Shown here: in pieces, positions 1 through 7,450 of the stretch
Position numbering within the stretch: position 1 is the first letter of the stretch
How the letters are laid out: each line of letters opens with the position of its first letter
NCBI GenBank assembly: GCA_937902285.1
Contig: CALGTB010000040.1
Location: forward strand, 1 to 9,370
From: an uncultured Actinomycetes bacterium
GTDB lineage: Bacteria; Actinomycetota; Actinomycetes; S36-B12
Reading direction: 5' to 3'
DNA: 9,370 nt
Made by a program: the position numbers and the translations under genes
Notes under the pieces: generated by a model
The model's input: only the letters and a program-made list of their open reading frames with translations
Databases searched by the model: none
What the model was told of the DNA's origin: nothing

Positions 1-1
1 G

Positions 2-1861
2 GGGGTGCGGGTGCTGGCCGTCGAGCACACCGGCAACTCGACCGAGAGCCCCGAGGAAGCCGACACGATCATCGCCGAGATCGGCACCCTGCTGGGCTGC
101 CCGTGGACCGACGAGGACGGCACCGTCGCCCTCGTCACGGTGCCCCTGGCGGCGAGCAATGACGTTCTCGCCACCGCGGACACGGTCACGAGCATCCGCG
201 CCATCGTGACGACGGAGCTGCCGGAGGGGCTGCAGGCGGAGGTGACCGGCCCGGCGGGCTTCACCGCCGACATCGCCGGAGTCTTCGACGGAGCCAACAC
301 GACTCTGCTGCTCGCGACGGTGCTGGTGGTCGCGGCGCTGCTCATCGTCACGTACCGCAGCCCCTGGCTCTGGCTCGTGCCGCTGATCGTCGTGGGCCTC
401 GGCGACCGGGTGGCGGGCGTCGCGGCGGGGGCCATGTCGCAGATCACCGGCATCCCGGTCGACGACGCCGCACTGGGCATCCTGTCCGTCCTTGTGTTCG
501 GCGCAGGAACGGACTACGCCCTGCTGCTCATCTCCCGATATCGCGACGAACTTCGGCTGGAGCCCGATCGGTACGTCGCCATGCGCCGAGCGCTGGTAGG
601 CGCAGGAGAGGCGATCATCGGCAGCGCCTTCACGGTGATCCTGGCGCTGCTCACGCTGCTGCTCTCGGTGATCCCGACGACGCGCGGCCTCGGCATGGCG
701 TGCGCCGTCGGCGTCCTCGTGGCGCTGGCCTACGCCCTTGTCATGCTCCCCGTAGCCCTGGTGGTGTTCGGCCGCCGCCTGTTCTGGCCCTTCGTGCCTC
801 GAGTCGGTGACACCCCCATCACGGAGAGGCGCACGGTGTGGTCGCGGATCGGGGCGGGTGTCGCCCGTCGGCCGCTGGCCGTGGTCATCGGCGGTTCCCT
901 CGTGCTGGGCGTCCTGGCGCTCCCGCTGCTCGGCCTGCGCACCGGGCTCGGGCCGACGGAGCAGTTCCTCTCCAAGCCGGAGGCGGTCGCGGGACAGGAG
1001 ACGCTCGCCCGCGCCTTCCCCGCGGGCGCTACCGATCCGGTTGCGGTCATCAGCCCCGAGGCGTCCGCCGCGACCGTGGCAACCCTGCTTGCGGACGTGC
1101 CCGGCGTGGCCTCCGTCTCCACTGGCGTCTCCGGCGACGGACTGACGCAGACGGACGTCGTCCTCGAGGCGGCTCCGGGGAGCGACGAGGCCGATCAGGC
1201 GATCCGCGACCTGCGCACCGCAGTGGCCGACGTCCCGGACACCTACGTCGGAGGTGCCCAGGCCCAGGCGCTCGACTCCGCGGACGCCCAGCAGCGAGAT
1301 ATCCGGGTGATCGTCCCGCTCATCCTCGTCCTCGTGTTCGCGGTGCTCGTGCTGCTCCTGCGGGCCTTCGTCGCGCCGGTGCTCCTCGTCGTCACGGTGG
1401 TCGGCACCTACGCCGCCGCGATGGGAGCATCGTGGTGGCTGTTCACGAACGTCCTCGACTTCCCGGCGATGGACTCGGGAGTGCCCCTGCTCGCGTTCCT
1501 GTTCCTCGTGGCCCTCGGGGTCGACTACAACATCTTCCTGGTCACGCGGGCGAAGGAGGAGGCGCGCACGCACGGGAACAGGCACGGCATGCTGCGTGCC
1601 CTCGCCGCCACGGGCGGGGTCATCACGAGCGCCGGCATCCTGCTCGCAGCCGTGTTCGCGGTGCTCGGCGTGCTTCCGCTCATCGCGCTGGCGCAGATCG
1701 GGCTCATCGTCTGCATCGGCGTGCTGCTCGACACTCTGCTCGTGCGGACCGTGATCGTCCCGGCCCTGGCGCTCCTCACGGGCGACCGGTTCTGGTGGCC
1801 GGGCCGTGCGACGTCGCCTGAGCCGGATGAGGCACCCGCGAGCGAGCCGGTCTCCGTCTGA
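2..1861 (+). CDS. MMPL/RND-family membrane transporter, 5'-truncated by window edge
   Basis: This is a large membrane exporter of the MMPL branch of the RND superfamily; in actinobacteria such proteins usually move lipids or hydrophobic compounds with proton coupling. The frame is open from base 2, and the first visible residues already lie in the first extracytoplasmic domain, so TM1 and probably over 100 residues are missing to the left. Counting from the GTG at base 5, about eleven hydrophobic segments can be seen (roughly 101-131, 155-178, 204-254, 291-310, 434-474, 492-514, 536-586), with a second extracytoplasmic domain at about 311-432. The internal repeat of RND proteins shows in the paired Asp-Tyr motifs GTDY (168-171) and GVDY (505-508), in the equivalent helices TM4 and TM10 where proton-relay residues sit. 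The tail after the last helix is short, acidic and proline-rich. The substrate cannot be told. It ends in TGA, 7 bases from the stop of the convergent ATPase gene. The family call is firm; the start is outside the window. Confidence 0.93.
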   Translation, partial: GVRVLAVEHTGNSTESPEEADTIIAEIGTLLGCPWTDEDGTVALVTVPLAASNDVLATADTVTSIRAIVTTELPEGLQAEVTGPAGFTADIAGVFDGANTTLLLATVLVVAALLIVTYRSPWLWLVPLIVVGLGDRVAGVAAGAMSQITGIPVDDAALGILSVLVFGAGTDYALLLISRYRDELRLEPDRYVAMRRALVGAGEAIIGSAFTVILALLTLLLSVIPTTRGLGMACAVGVLVALAYALVMLPVALVVFGRRLFWPFVPRVGDTPITERRTVWSRIGAGVARRPLAVVIGGSLVLGVLALPLLGLRTGLGPTEQFLSKPEAVAGQETLARAFPAGATDPVAVISPEASAATVATLLADVPGVASVSTGVSGDGLTQTDVVLEAAPGSDEADQAIRDLRTAVADVPDTYVGGAQAQALDSADAQQRDIRVIVPLILVLVFAVLVLLLRAFVAPVLLVVTVVGTYAAAMGASWWLFTNVLDFPAMDSGVPLLAFLFLVALGVDYNIFLVTRAKEEARTHGNRHGMLRALAATGGVITSAGILLAAVFAVLGVLPLIALAQIGLIVCIGVLLDTLLVRTVIVPALALLTGDRFWWPGRATSPEPDEAPASEPVSV

Positions 1862-1868
1862 GGGTCCG

Positions 1869-4547
1869 TCAGGCGGCGGCGCGACGCCGGGCGATGAGCT
1901 TGCCGATCTCCCACCCGACGAAGAGCACCAGAGCGGGGGAGGCGCCGATCAGCCACTGACCGCTCGTGAGGGTGACGGTGCCGAGGAGGTCGGGCAGGAA
2001 GGCGCCCGTCGCGATGAGGACCGCCAGGGCCACCTCGATCACGGCCGTGATGTTGAGCGTGCGGTTGTCGAAGGTCTCGACCCGGAGGATGGAGGCCTTC
2101 TCGTCGCGGCACTCGAACGCGGCGATGATGAGCATCATCGAGAAGGCGACGAGGCCCATGGTGCTCGCGACGCCCAGCGTGTCGTACTGGTTCTCGCCGA
2201 ACACGATGAGCAGGTTGATCGCGACCGCCATGAACAGGCCCACGAGGCCCACGGTGATGATGACCGCCGGCGACATGATCGAGGCCGAGCGAGGCCGGGG
2301 CAGGCGGCTCATGAGGCCGGGGGTCTCCTTGTCGAGCCCCAGGGCGATGCCGACCGGGGCCGTGATGACGAAGTTGATCCAGAGGATCTCCCGGGCGGTG
2401 AACGGCTGGCCCCCGGCGATGTTCAGCACGCTGGCGAGCAGGAAGGTCACGACATAGGTCACCAGCGCCACGAGCATGAACCGGATGTACTTGAGCATGT
2501 TGTCGTAGAGCTTCCGGCCCTCCGACACGGCGCGGACGATGGTGGCGAAGTTGTCGTCGGTGAGGATCATGCGGCCGGCGTTCTTCGCCACCTGCGTGCC
2601 CGTGCCCATCGCGATGCCGATGTCAGCGGCCTTGATCGCCGGGGCATCGTTGACCCCGTCGCCGGTCATGGCGACCACGGCGCCCTTCTTCCGCAGTGTC
2701 TCCACCATGAGCACCTTGTGCTCGGGGGCGACCCTGCCGACCACGCCGATGCCGTCGATCCGCTCGAGTCGCTCGGTCTCGGAGAGTGCTGCGAAGTCGG
2801 TGCCGAGGATCGCCTCGCCCTCGATGCCCAGCTGCTTGGCGACAGCAGCCCCGGTCACGACATCGTCGCCGGTCACCATGCGCACGCGGATGTTCGCCTC
2901 CTGGGCGGAGCGGACCGCGTCGAGAGACTCCGGTCGCGGCGGGTCGATCATCCCGACGATGGCCGTGACCTGGAGGCCCTGGACCAGCGCGAGCAGATCA
3001 CCGCTCGGGTCGAAGCCGTCGGGGCTGATGTCGACGGTCGCCGCGGCCATGATGCGCAGTCCCTGGCCTCCGAGCCGTGCCATCTGGGCGTCGGCCCGGG
3101 AGCGCAGGTCGTCGTCCCACGGCACGCTCGCACCCTTCGCCAGGGCCGACGTGGCGCGGCCGATGACCGCAGGGGCCGCTCCCTTGACGAATGCGCGGAT
3201 CACCGGCGCACCCGTGGCGTCCTTGGCATCGCAGAAGACGGCCATGAGCTTGTACGTCGGGTCGAAGGAGAGCGTCGCCACGCGGGGCAGTGAGTCCTGG
3301 GTGCCCTCGATGTTGATCTTGGCCTTGTGCCCGAGCACGAGCAGGGCGCCCTCGGTCGGGTCGCCCACGACCTTGCCGTTCACCAGCTTCGCGTCGTTGG
3401 CGACGAGGAAGGGGAGGATCGCTGCCTCGATGGTGTCGGTGCTGCCGGCCGTGTGCTGGACCTCGCCGTCGAGCCCGTACCCGATGCCCGTGATGGTGTA
3501 GCGATCGGTCGGATCGATGACCTCGACGACGGTCACCTGGTTCATGGTGAGCGTGCCGGTCTTGTCCGAGTTGATGGCGGACGTGGATCCGAGCGTCTCC
3601 ACTGAGTCGAGGCTCTTCACGACTGCGCCGTGCGCTGCGAGGTCGCGCGCACCGCTCGAGAGGATCACCTGCAGGACGGTCGGCATGGCCATCGGGACGG
3701 CGGCGAGGGCCAGGGCGATCGCGGTGGTGAAGATCGCCTGGGTCGAGTCGCCTCGCGAGATGCCGAGGGCGAACATGATCGCGATGGTGAGTCCCGCGGC
3801 GCCCGCGATCCACAGGGTCAGGGTGTCCAGCTGCCTGGTGAGCGGGGTCTTCGTCGTGGGCGCCGACTTCAGCATCCCCGAGATACCGCCCACCGCGGTA
3901 TCGGCCCCGGTGCCGGTGACGATCATGACGCCGCTGCCGTGGGTCACCGGCGTGTTCATGAACGCCATGTTCGACTGGTCGCCGAGCACGGGGTTCGTGT
4001 CCGTGACCACCGCCACGGACTTCGATGCCGGGACGCTCTCGCCGGTGAGGGCCGACTCGTCGATCTGCAGCGACGTCGCCTCGATGATCCGGCCGTCGGC
4101 GCACACATCGTCGCCCGCGCTCAGGAGCACGACGTCGCCGACCACCACCTGGTCGGCGTCGATCTTGACCTCGGTGCCGTCGCGGCGCACCCGTGCGCTG
4201 GTCTTGAGCATCGACTGCAGGGCGTTCATGGCGCTCTCCGCCTTGCCCTGCTGCCGCAGCCCTCCGAGGGCGTTCAGCGCCGTGATGAGGAGGACGGCGA
4301 CCCCGGTGGTGATCTGGCCGATCGCGAGCGAGGCGATGGCCGCGGCCACGAGGATGATCTGCATGTAGGACTTGTACTGCGCCAGGAACCGCTGCCAGCC
4401 GGGTGCGGGCTTCTCGGCAGCCAGCGCGTTGGGGCCGTTGGCGGCGAGGCGCTCGGCGGCCTTCGCGGCCGGCAGTCCGGTGGCGGGGTCGACGTCGACC
4501 TTCGCGGCGACGTCGTCCGGCGTGAGGGCGTACCAGTTCTCGGACAA
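1869..4547 (-). CDS. P-type cation-translocating ATPase, P2A-like but with altered ion-binding site
   Basis: This 892-residue ATP-driven ion pump sits in the cytoplasmic membrane. The order is complete: N-terminal cation-ATPase domain (about 4-60), M1-M2 (62-93), actuator domain with TGES (168-171), M3-M4 (244-296), phosphorylation loop DKTGTLT (328-334, phosphorylated Asp328), nucleotide domain with KGA (455-457), hinge TGDGVND (628-634), then six C-terminal helices (688-886). Length and layout match P2A pumps, and the M4 flank (KSLDSVETLGSTSA) is like SERCA. By my alignment, however, SERCA ligands Glu309, Asn768, Glu771, Thr799 and Asp800 correspond to Met286, Leu695, Tyr698, Ile728 and Thr729; only Asn796 is kept (Asn725). 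The M4 core PMAMPTV resembles PIAMPTV of P3A proton pumps. Calcium should not be assumed as substrate. The start is TTG, supported by a GAAGGG ribosome site 7 bases upstream and by the usual N-terminus; the next Met is residue 62. It lies 21 bases after the PPK2 gene, so co-transcription is likely. Confidence 0.94.
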   Translation of the reverse strand: MSENWYALTPDDVAAKVDVDPATGLPAAKAAERLAANGPNALAAEKPAPGWQRFLAQYKSYMQIILVAAAIASLAIGQITTGVAVLLITALNALGGLRQQGKAESAMNALQSMLKTSARVRRDGTEVKIDADQVVVGDVVLLSAGDDVCADGRIIEATSLQIDESALTGESVPASKSVAVVTDTNPVLGDQSNMAFMNTPVTHGSGVMIVTGTGADTAVGGISGMLKSAPTTKTPLTRQLDTLTLWIAGAAGLTIAIMFALGISRGDSTQAIFTTAIALALAAVPMAMPTVLQVILSSGARDLAAHGAVVKSLDSVETLGSTSAINSDKTGTLTMNQVTVVEVIDPTDRYTITGIGYGLDGEVQHTAGSTDTIEAAILPFLVANDAKLVNGKVVGDPTEGALLVLGHKAKINIEGTQDSLPRVATLSFDPTYKLMAVFCDAKDATGAPVIRAFVKGAAPAVIGRATSALAKGASVPWDDDLRSRADAQMARLGGQGLRIMAAATVDISPDGFDPSGDLLALVQGLQVTAIVGMIDPPRPESLDAVRSAQEANIRVRMVTGDDVVTGAAVAKQLGIEGEAILGTDFAALSETERLERIDGIGVVGRVAPEHKVLMVETLRKKGAVVAMTGDGVNDAPAIKAADIGIAMGTGTQVAKNAGRMILTDDNFATIVRAVSEGRKLYDNMLKYIRFMLVALVTYVVTFLLASVLNIAGGQPFTAREILWINFVITAPVGIALGLDKETPGLMSRLPRPRSASIMSPAVIITVGLVGLFMAVAINLLIVFGENQYDTLGVASTMGLVAFSMMLIIAAFECRDEKASILRVETFDNRTLNITAVIEVALAVLIATGAFLPDLLGTVTLTSGQWLIGASPALVLFVGWEIGKLIARRRAAA

Positions 4548-4554
4548 GGGACAG

Positions 4555-4560
4555 CCCTTC
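4555..4560 (-). promoter_or_regulatory. Ribosome binding site deciding the TTG start of the ATPase
   Basis: On the minus strand this reads GAAGGG, followed by 7 bases and then TTG at 4547-4545. There is no ATG or GTG in frame nearby that would keep the conserved N-terminal domain, so this site is the main evidence for the TTG start. Confidence 0.6.
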
Positions 4561-4568
4561 GTCAGGCC

Positions 4569-5390
4569 CTAGAAGGGCGTCGGGATGTGGTGGGGAGTGA
4601 GGTCGGGCTCCACGTACCCGTGCGGCTGGGGCTTCTTCGGCATCTTGATGGCCGGCATGTCGAGCGGCTCATAGGGGATCTGGCTCAGGAGGTGCGTGAT
4701 GACATTCAGCCGGCCGCGCTTCTTGTCGTTGTTGTCGACGACGAACCACGGCGCCCACGCCGTGTCGGTCGCCGCGAACATCTCGTCCCGTGCCCGGCAG
4801 TACTGGTAGTGCTTGCTGTACGACTTCAGGTCGGTGGGCGACAGCTTCCACATCTTCCGCGGGTCCTCGATCCGGTCACTGAGGCGGCGGGTCTGCTCGT
4901 CGACGTCGACGTTGAGCCAGTACTTGATGAGCAGGATCCCGCTCTCGACCATCGCCTTCTCGACGGCCGGAACCTGGTCGAGGAAGCGCTTGGTCTGCTC
5001 GGGGGTGCAGTAGCCCATGACCGGCTCGACGCCCGCGCGGTTGTACCAGCTGCGGTCGAAGATGGCGACCTCGCCTGCGGCCGGGAAGTGCACGATGTAG
5101 CGCTGGATGTACATCTGCGACTTCTCGCGGTCGGTCGGCGTGGGCAGCGCGATGTGCTTGAACACCCGAGGGCTCGTGCGCTCCGTGATGCGCTGGATCG
5201 TGCCGCCCTTCCCGGCCGAGTCGAGTCCCTCGAAGACCACGCAGATCTTCGCTCCGGTCGCCTTCACCCACTCCTGCATGGCCACGAGCTCGCCCTGCAG
5301 GCGGCGCATGTGCTTCTCGTACTCCTTGGACTTCATCTTGGGCTGGACGGGCACGGGTTCCATGCCCGCCATACTCGTCCACGCGACCAT
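4569..5390 (-). CDS. ppk2: Polyphosphate kinase 2 (PPK2 family, class I-like)
   Basis: A soluble cytoplasmic kinase that transfers phosphate between inorganic polyphosphate and nucleotides; class I enzymes mainly turn nucleoside diphosphates into triphosphates using polyphosphate. The 273-residue protein has the whole PPK2 core: Walker A GLDSAGKG (55-62), the Walker B region FDRSWYNRAGVE (111-122, with Asp112 and Arg113), and the lid region with RIEDPRKMWKLSP (173-185) and ARDEMF (200-205). The C-terminal APWFVVDNNDKKRGRLN stretch (213-229) and HLLSQIPY are also family-typical. Length fits a single-domain PPK2. Walker A has Leu-Asp-Ser where Arg/Leu-Asp-Ala is commoner, a mild change. The start is ambiguous: ATG at 5390 has no clear ribosome site, while the in-frame ATG at 5372 (residue 7) follows GTGGACGAGT and ATG at 5363 (residue 10) is also possible; the core is unaffected. 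It begins 26 bases after the zinc-ribbon gene stop and ends 21 bases before the ATPase start, which suggests ATP supply for the pump, though this is inference. Confidence 0.95.
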   Translation of the reverse strand: MVAWTSMAGMEPVPVQPKMKSKEYEKHMRRLQGELVAMQEWVKATGAKICVVFEGLDSAGKGGTIQRITERTSPRVFKHIALPTPTDREKSQMYIQRYIVHFPAAGEVAIFDRSWYNRAGVEPVMGYCTPEQTKRFLDQVPAVEKAMVESGILLIKYWLNVDVDEQTRRLSDRIEDPRKMWKLSPTDLKSYSKHYQYCRARDEMFAATDTAWAPWFVVDNNDKKRGRLNVITHLLSQIPYEPLDMPAIKMPKKPQPHGYVEPDLTPHHIPTPF

Positions 5391-5416
5391 GGCGTGTCAT
5401 GCGTGCGCGCGAACTC

Positions 5417-5794
5417 CTAGGCCCCGTCCAGCCGGAACCCGCAGAACCGGCATACCCGCGCCTCCGCCGCGATCTGCTCGGCGCAGTCCGGACAGGTGCG
5501 TCGCGGCCGCCGCATCCTCGAGATGCGCGCGAGGATCGAGTGCGACTCGACGACCTCATTGGCACCGTCGAGGCTGAGCCGGCAGTAGGTCGCCAGCTGC
5601 TCGGCCCGCCGGCCCGCCCGTCCTGCGGGTTCCAGTGCCACGGCGTCGGCGACCTCGATCACGCCCCGCAGCACCTCCGCATCCCCCTTGAGCAAGGCGG
5701 CGTTGGCCGCCCGCCACCCGGCGTCCACCGCGCGGCGGCCGTCGCCCGAGCGGAGGTGCTCCCTGGCCTTGGCCAGGTCGCCTTCGGCGGTCAT
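5417..5794 (-). CDS. Small protein with C-terminal UPF0547-like zinc ribbon
   Basis: A 125-residue, probably cytoplasmic protein of unknown function. The N-terminal two thirds (about 4-90) is alanine- and arginine-rich and looks alpha-helical, similar in feel to a TPR-like helical repeat (inference from composition only). The C-terminus carries four cysteines in the pattern C101-PD-C104, ten residues, C115-RF-C118, followed by Gly. This matches the treble-clef/zinc-ribbon tail of UPF0547-type proteins and should bind one zinc ion. There is no signal peptide or membrane segment. The ATG at 5794 is preceded on the minus strand by GGGGATCCG, a weak but acceptable ribosome site. It follows the DUF1905 gene by 37 bases and precedes ppk2 by 26, so it is probably co-transcribed, but neither neighbour explains its role. 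Confidence 0.82.
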   Translation of the reverse strand: MTAEGDLAKAREHLRSGDGRRAVDAGWRAANAALLKGDAEVLRGVIEVADAVALEPAGRAGRRAEQLATYCRLSLDGANEVVESHSILARISRMRRPRRTCPDCAEQIAAEARVCRFCGFRLDGA

Positions 5795-5831
5795 CGGATC
5801 CCCGCGTCGACCGAGGCGAGCCCTTCGCGGT

Positions 5832-6134
5832 TCACGTGGGCACGACCTCGAGATGGACCTCCATGTCGTCGCCCTCGGAGAGCCCCTCCCGGTCGCGCAC
5901 GAGTCGCTTCACGGGAAGGACGTACGTGCCCGACTTCGAGTCGGGGAAGATCGAGGTGTCCCATGACGTGGCACCGACCCGCACGTGGACGCGCACCGAG
6001 CCGAATCCGCGTGCCTGGCTCCCGAACCGGGCCCGGATCTCGTCAGCGGCGTCCTCGGGGAGCGAGACGAAGTGCCACGCCGCGTCGCCGGGCCAGAGCC
6101 AGAGCGGCGCCGTGAAGTCGATCTCCATCCGCAC
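5832..6134 (-). CDS. DUF1905 domain-containing protein
   Basis: A 100-residue soluble protein that is almost entirely a DUF1905 domain, a small beta-barrel-like family of unknown function. Family hallmarks can be read in order: the Trp-rich opening APLWLWPGDAAWHFVSLP (9-26), the GFGSVRVHVRVG strand pair (43-54), TSIFPDSKSGTYVLPVK (60-76), and the closing Gly-Asp-Asp turn before the last strand (88-100). Length equals a single domain with nothing added. The start may be GTG at 6134 or the in-frame ATG at 6128 two codons later (MEIDF...), which fits the family start better; neither has a strong ribosome site. It begins 31 bases after the DipZ-like gene stop. No enzyme activity should be assumed. 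Confidence 0.88.
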   Translation of the reverse strand: MRMEIDFTAPLWLWPGDAAWHFVSLPEDAADEIRARFGSQARGFGSVRVHVRVGATSWDTSIFPDSKSGTYVLPVKRLVRDREGLSEGDDMEVHLEVVPT

Positions 6135-6165
6135 AGTGTCGCGCGCGTGCCAGCCTGGTCGTCAC

Positions 6166-7443
6166 CTATCCCAGGAGTTCGCGGATGAGCCTCTCCGTGT
6201 CGTCGTAGGCGCCTTCGCCGTAGTGCACCTGCCGCACGACGCCGTCCCGATCGATGAGGTAGTGCGCCGGCCAGTAGCGCTGGTTGTAGGCACGCCACGT
6301 CCTGAAGTCGTTGTCCAGGGCGATCGGGTACTCGATGCCGTTCGCTGCCGCCGCCTCGACCACGTTGTCGACCTCGTGCTCGAACGCGAACTCCGGCGAG
6401 TGGACGCCGACGATCGTGAGCCCCGCATCGCGGTACTTCCTGTCCCAGTCGGTGAGGTAGGGCAGGGTCCGCTGGCAGTTGATGCACGAGTACGTCCAGA
6501 AGTCGACCAGCACGACTCGCCCCTTGAGCTGGTCGATGGTCAGCGCGGATCCTGCGGGCGTGTTCAGCCACTGCTGGATGCCCACGAAGTCGCGTGCCGG
6601 TCCGCAGTCGGCGAGACGACTCGGGTCGGCCTCGCAGGCGTTGAACGACAATGTTTCCGTCGGGGCCGGCTCCGCAGTCGCAGACAGGGTGCCCAGCGCT
6701 GCGCGTGCCTCCGCGTTGTCCTCGATCGCCTCCTGAGCCGTCGCGACGTACGACGGGATGAGGCGCTGCGCCTGATCGGGGAGCCCGACGACGACAGCGA
6801 GCGCTGTGGCCACCAGCACGCCGCCCGTGATCCTGCGGAGGGCCGGCATCCGTGTGCGCACGGCCGCGATCCGCTCGGCCATCTGCTGACCCGCCAGGGC
6901 GAACGCCGTGAGTGGGATGGCGATCCCTGCGGCGAAGGCGGCTGTGAGCGCTATCAGGCCGGACTCGACCTGGTTCGTGGCCGCGAGCACGGTGATCGCC
7001 GCCAGCACCGGTCCTGCGCAGGGGACGAAGACCACGCCGAGCGTCATGCCGATGGCGAATGCCGGTCCGGTGCGCCTCGGCCCGACTCGGCTGAAGCGGG
7101 CGAACGGCCGCTCCAGGGCATGGCCCACCACCGGAAGGAGCAGGCCTAGCCCCATCACGACCATGGCGGCGATGCCGATGTTGCGGAGGAGGTCGGGAGG
7201 AAGCCCCAGCGCGGAGAGCGCCGAGGCCCCCAGCAGGGTGACCAGCGCGAACGAGGTGACAAGCCCCGCCACGATCGTGAGGGGTCGTCGGCGATCCGGT
7301 CGACCCGGGGTCGTCGTCATCGATCCGCCCGCCTCGGGTCCCGCTGCGGACGTCGTGAGCAGCGCGGGCAGCACCGGAAGGACGCACGGGGACAGGCCGG
7401 TGACGATCCCCGACAGGAGCCCGATGACGAGCAGGGTCAGCAC
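6166..7443 (-). CDS. DipZ-like fusion: CcdA-type thiol transporter plus TlpA-like thioredoxin
   Basis: A 425-residue membrane protein that should carry reducing electrons from cytoplasmic thioredoxin across the membrane to its own extracytoplasmic thioredoxin domain. The CcdA/DsbD transmembrane part (1-221) has the cysteine pair C20 in GLSPCVLPVLP and C142 in FVPCAGP, the transport pair of this family. A linker follows (about 222-285), then a TlpA/redoxin-like domain (286-425) with Trp316, the active site C320-IN-C323 and a cis-proline-like WPAHY at 391-395. Mycobacterial DipZ has the same first two parts plus a further C-terminal beta domain; here the protein stops after the thioredoxin fold. 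The linker holds two more cysteines (C270, C280). The start is GTG, only 7 bases after the DM13 gene stop and without a clear ribosome site, which suggests translational coupling. Likely partners are extracytoplasmic thiol proteins; targets are unknown. Confidence 0.93.
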   Translation of the reverse strand: MLTLLVIGLLSGIVTGLSPCVLPVLPALLTTSAAGPEAGGSMTTTPGRPDRRRPLTIVAGLVTSFALVTLLGASALSALGLPPDLLRNIGIAAMVVMGLGLLLPVVGHALERPFARFSRVGPRRTGPAFAIGMTLGVVFVPCAGPVLAAITVLAATNQVESGLIALTAAFAAGIAIPLTAFALAGQQMAERIAAVRTRMPALRRITGGVLVATALAVVVGLPDQAQRLIPSYVATAQEAIEDNAEARAALGTLSATAEPAPTETLSFNACEADPSRLADCGPARDFVGIQQWLNTPAGSALTIDQLKGRVVLVDFWTYSCINCQRTLPYLTDWDRKYRDAGLTIVGVHSPEFAFEHEVDNVVEAAAANGIEYPIALDNDFRTWRAYNQRYWPAHYLIDRDGVVRQVHYGEGAYDDTERLIRELLG

Positions 7444-7450
7444 GGTCGCG

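Noticed and set aside
838..1821. 327-codon plus-strand frame inside the MMPL gene
   Set aside because: Arg/Gly-rich shifted-frame product of the transporter gene without membrane helices or motifs.
1806..3293. 495-codon plus-strand open frame opposite the ATPase gene
   Set aside because: Its product is a Gly/Arg/Asp/His-rich string with no domain, typical of the antisense frame of a GC-rich gene; the minus-strand ATPase has every family motif.
1869..4547. Naming the ATPase a calcium or magnesium pump
   Set aside because: Overall similarity is P2A-like, but the membrane residues that bind calcium in SERCA are mostly replaced, so the ion cannot be named.
3630..5420. 596-codon plus-strand open frame spanning ATPase and PPK2
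   Set aside because: It runs across two clear minus-strand genes and their intergenic gap, and is low-complexity with no recognisable motif.
5400..5425. Possible terminator or promoter between the zinc-ribbon and PPK2 genes
   Set aside because: Only a short CCTAGG palindrome overlapping the stop codon; no stem of useful length, T-run or promoter boxes.
5836..7387. Long open frames on both strands over the DipZ-like and DUF1905 genes (plus 5836-7149, minus 5909-7387)
   Set aside because: Both are shadows rich in Arg, Gly and Pro; the CcdA and thioredoxin signatures are in the minus-strand frame at 6166-7443.
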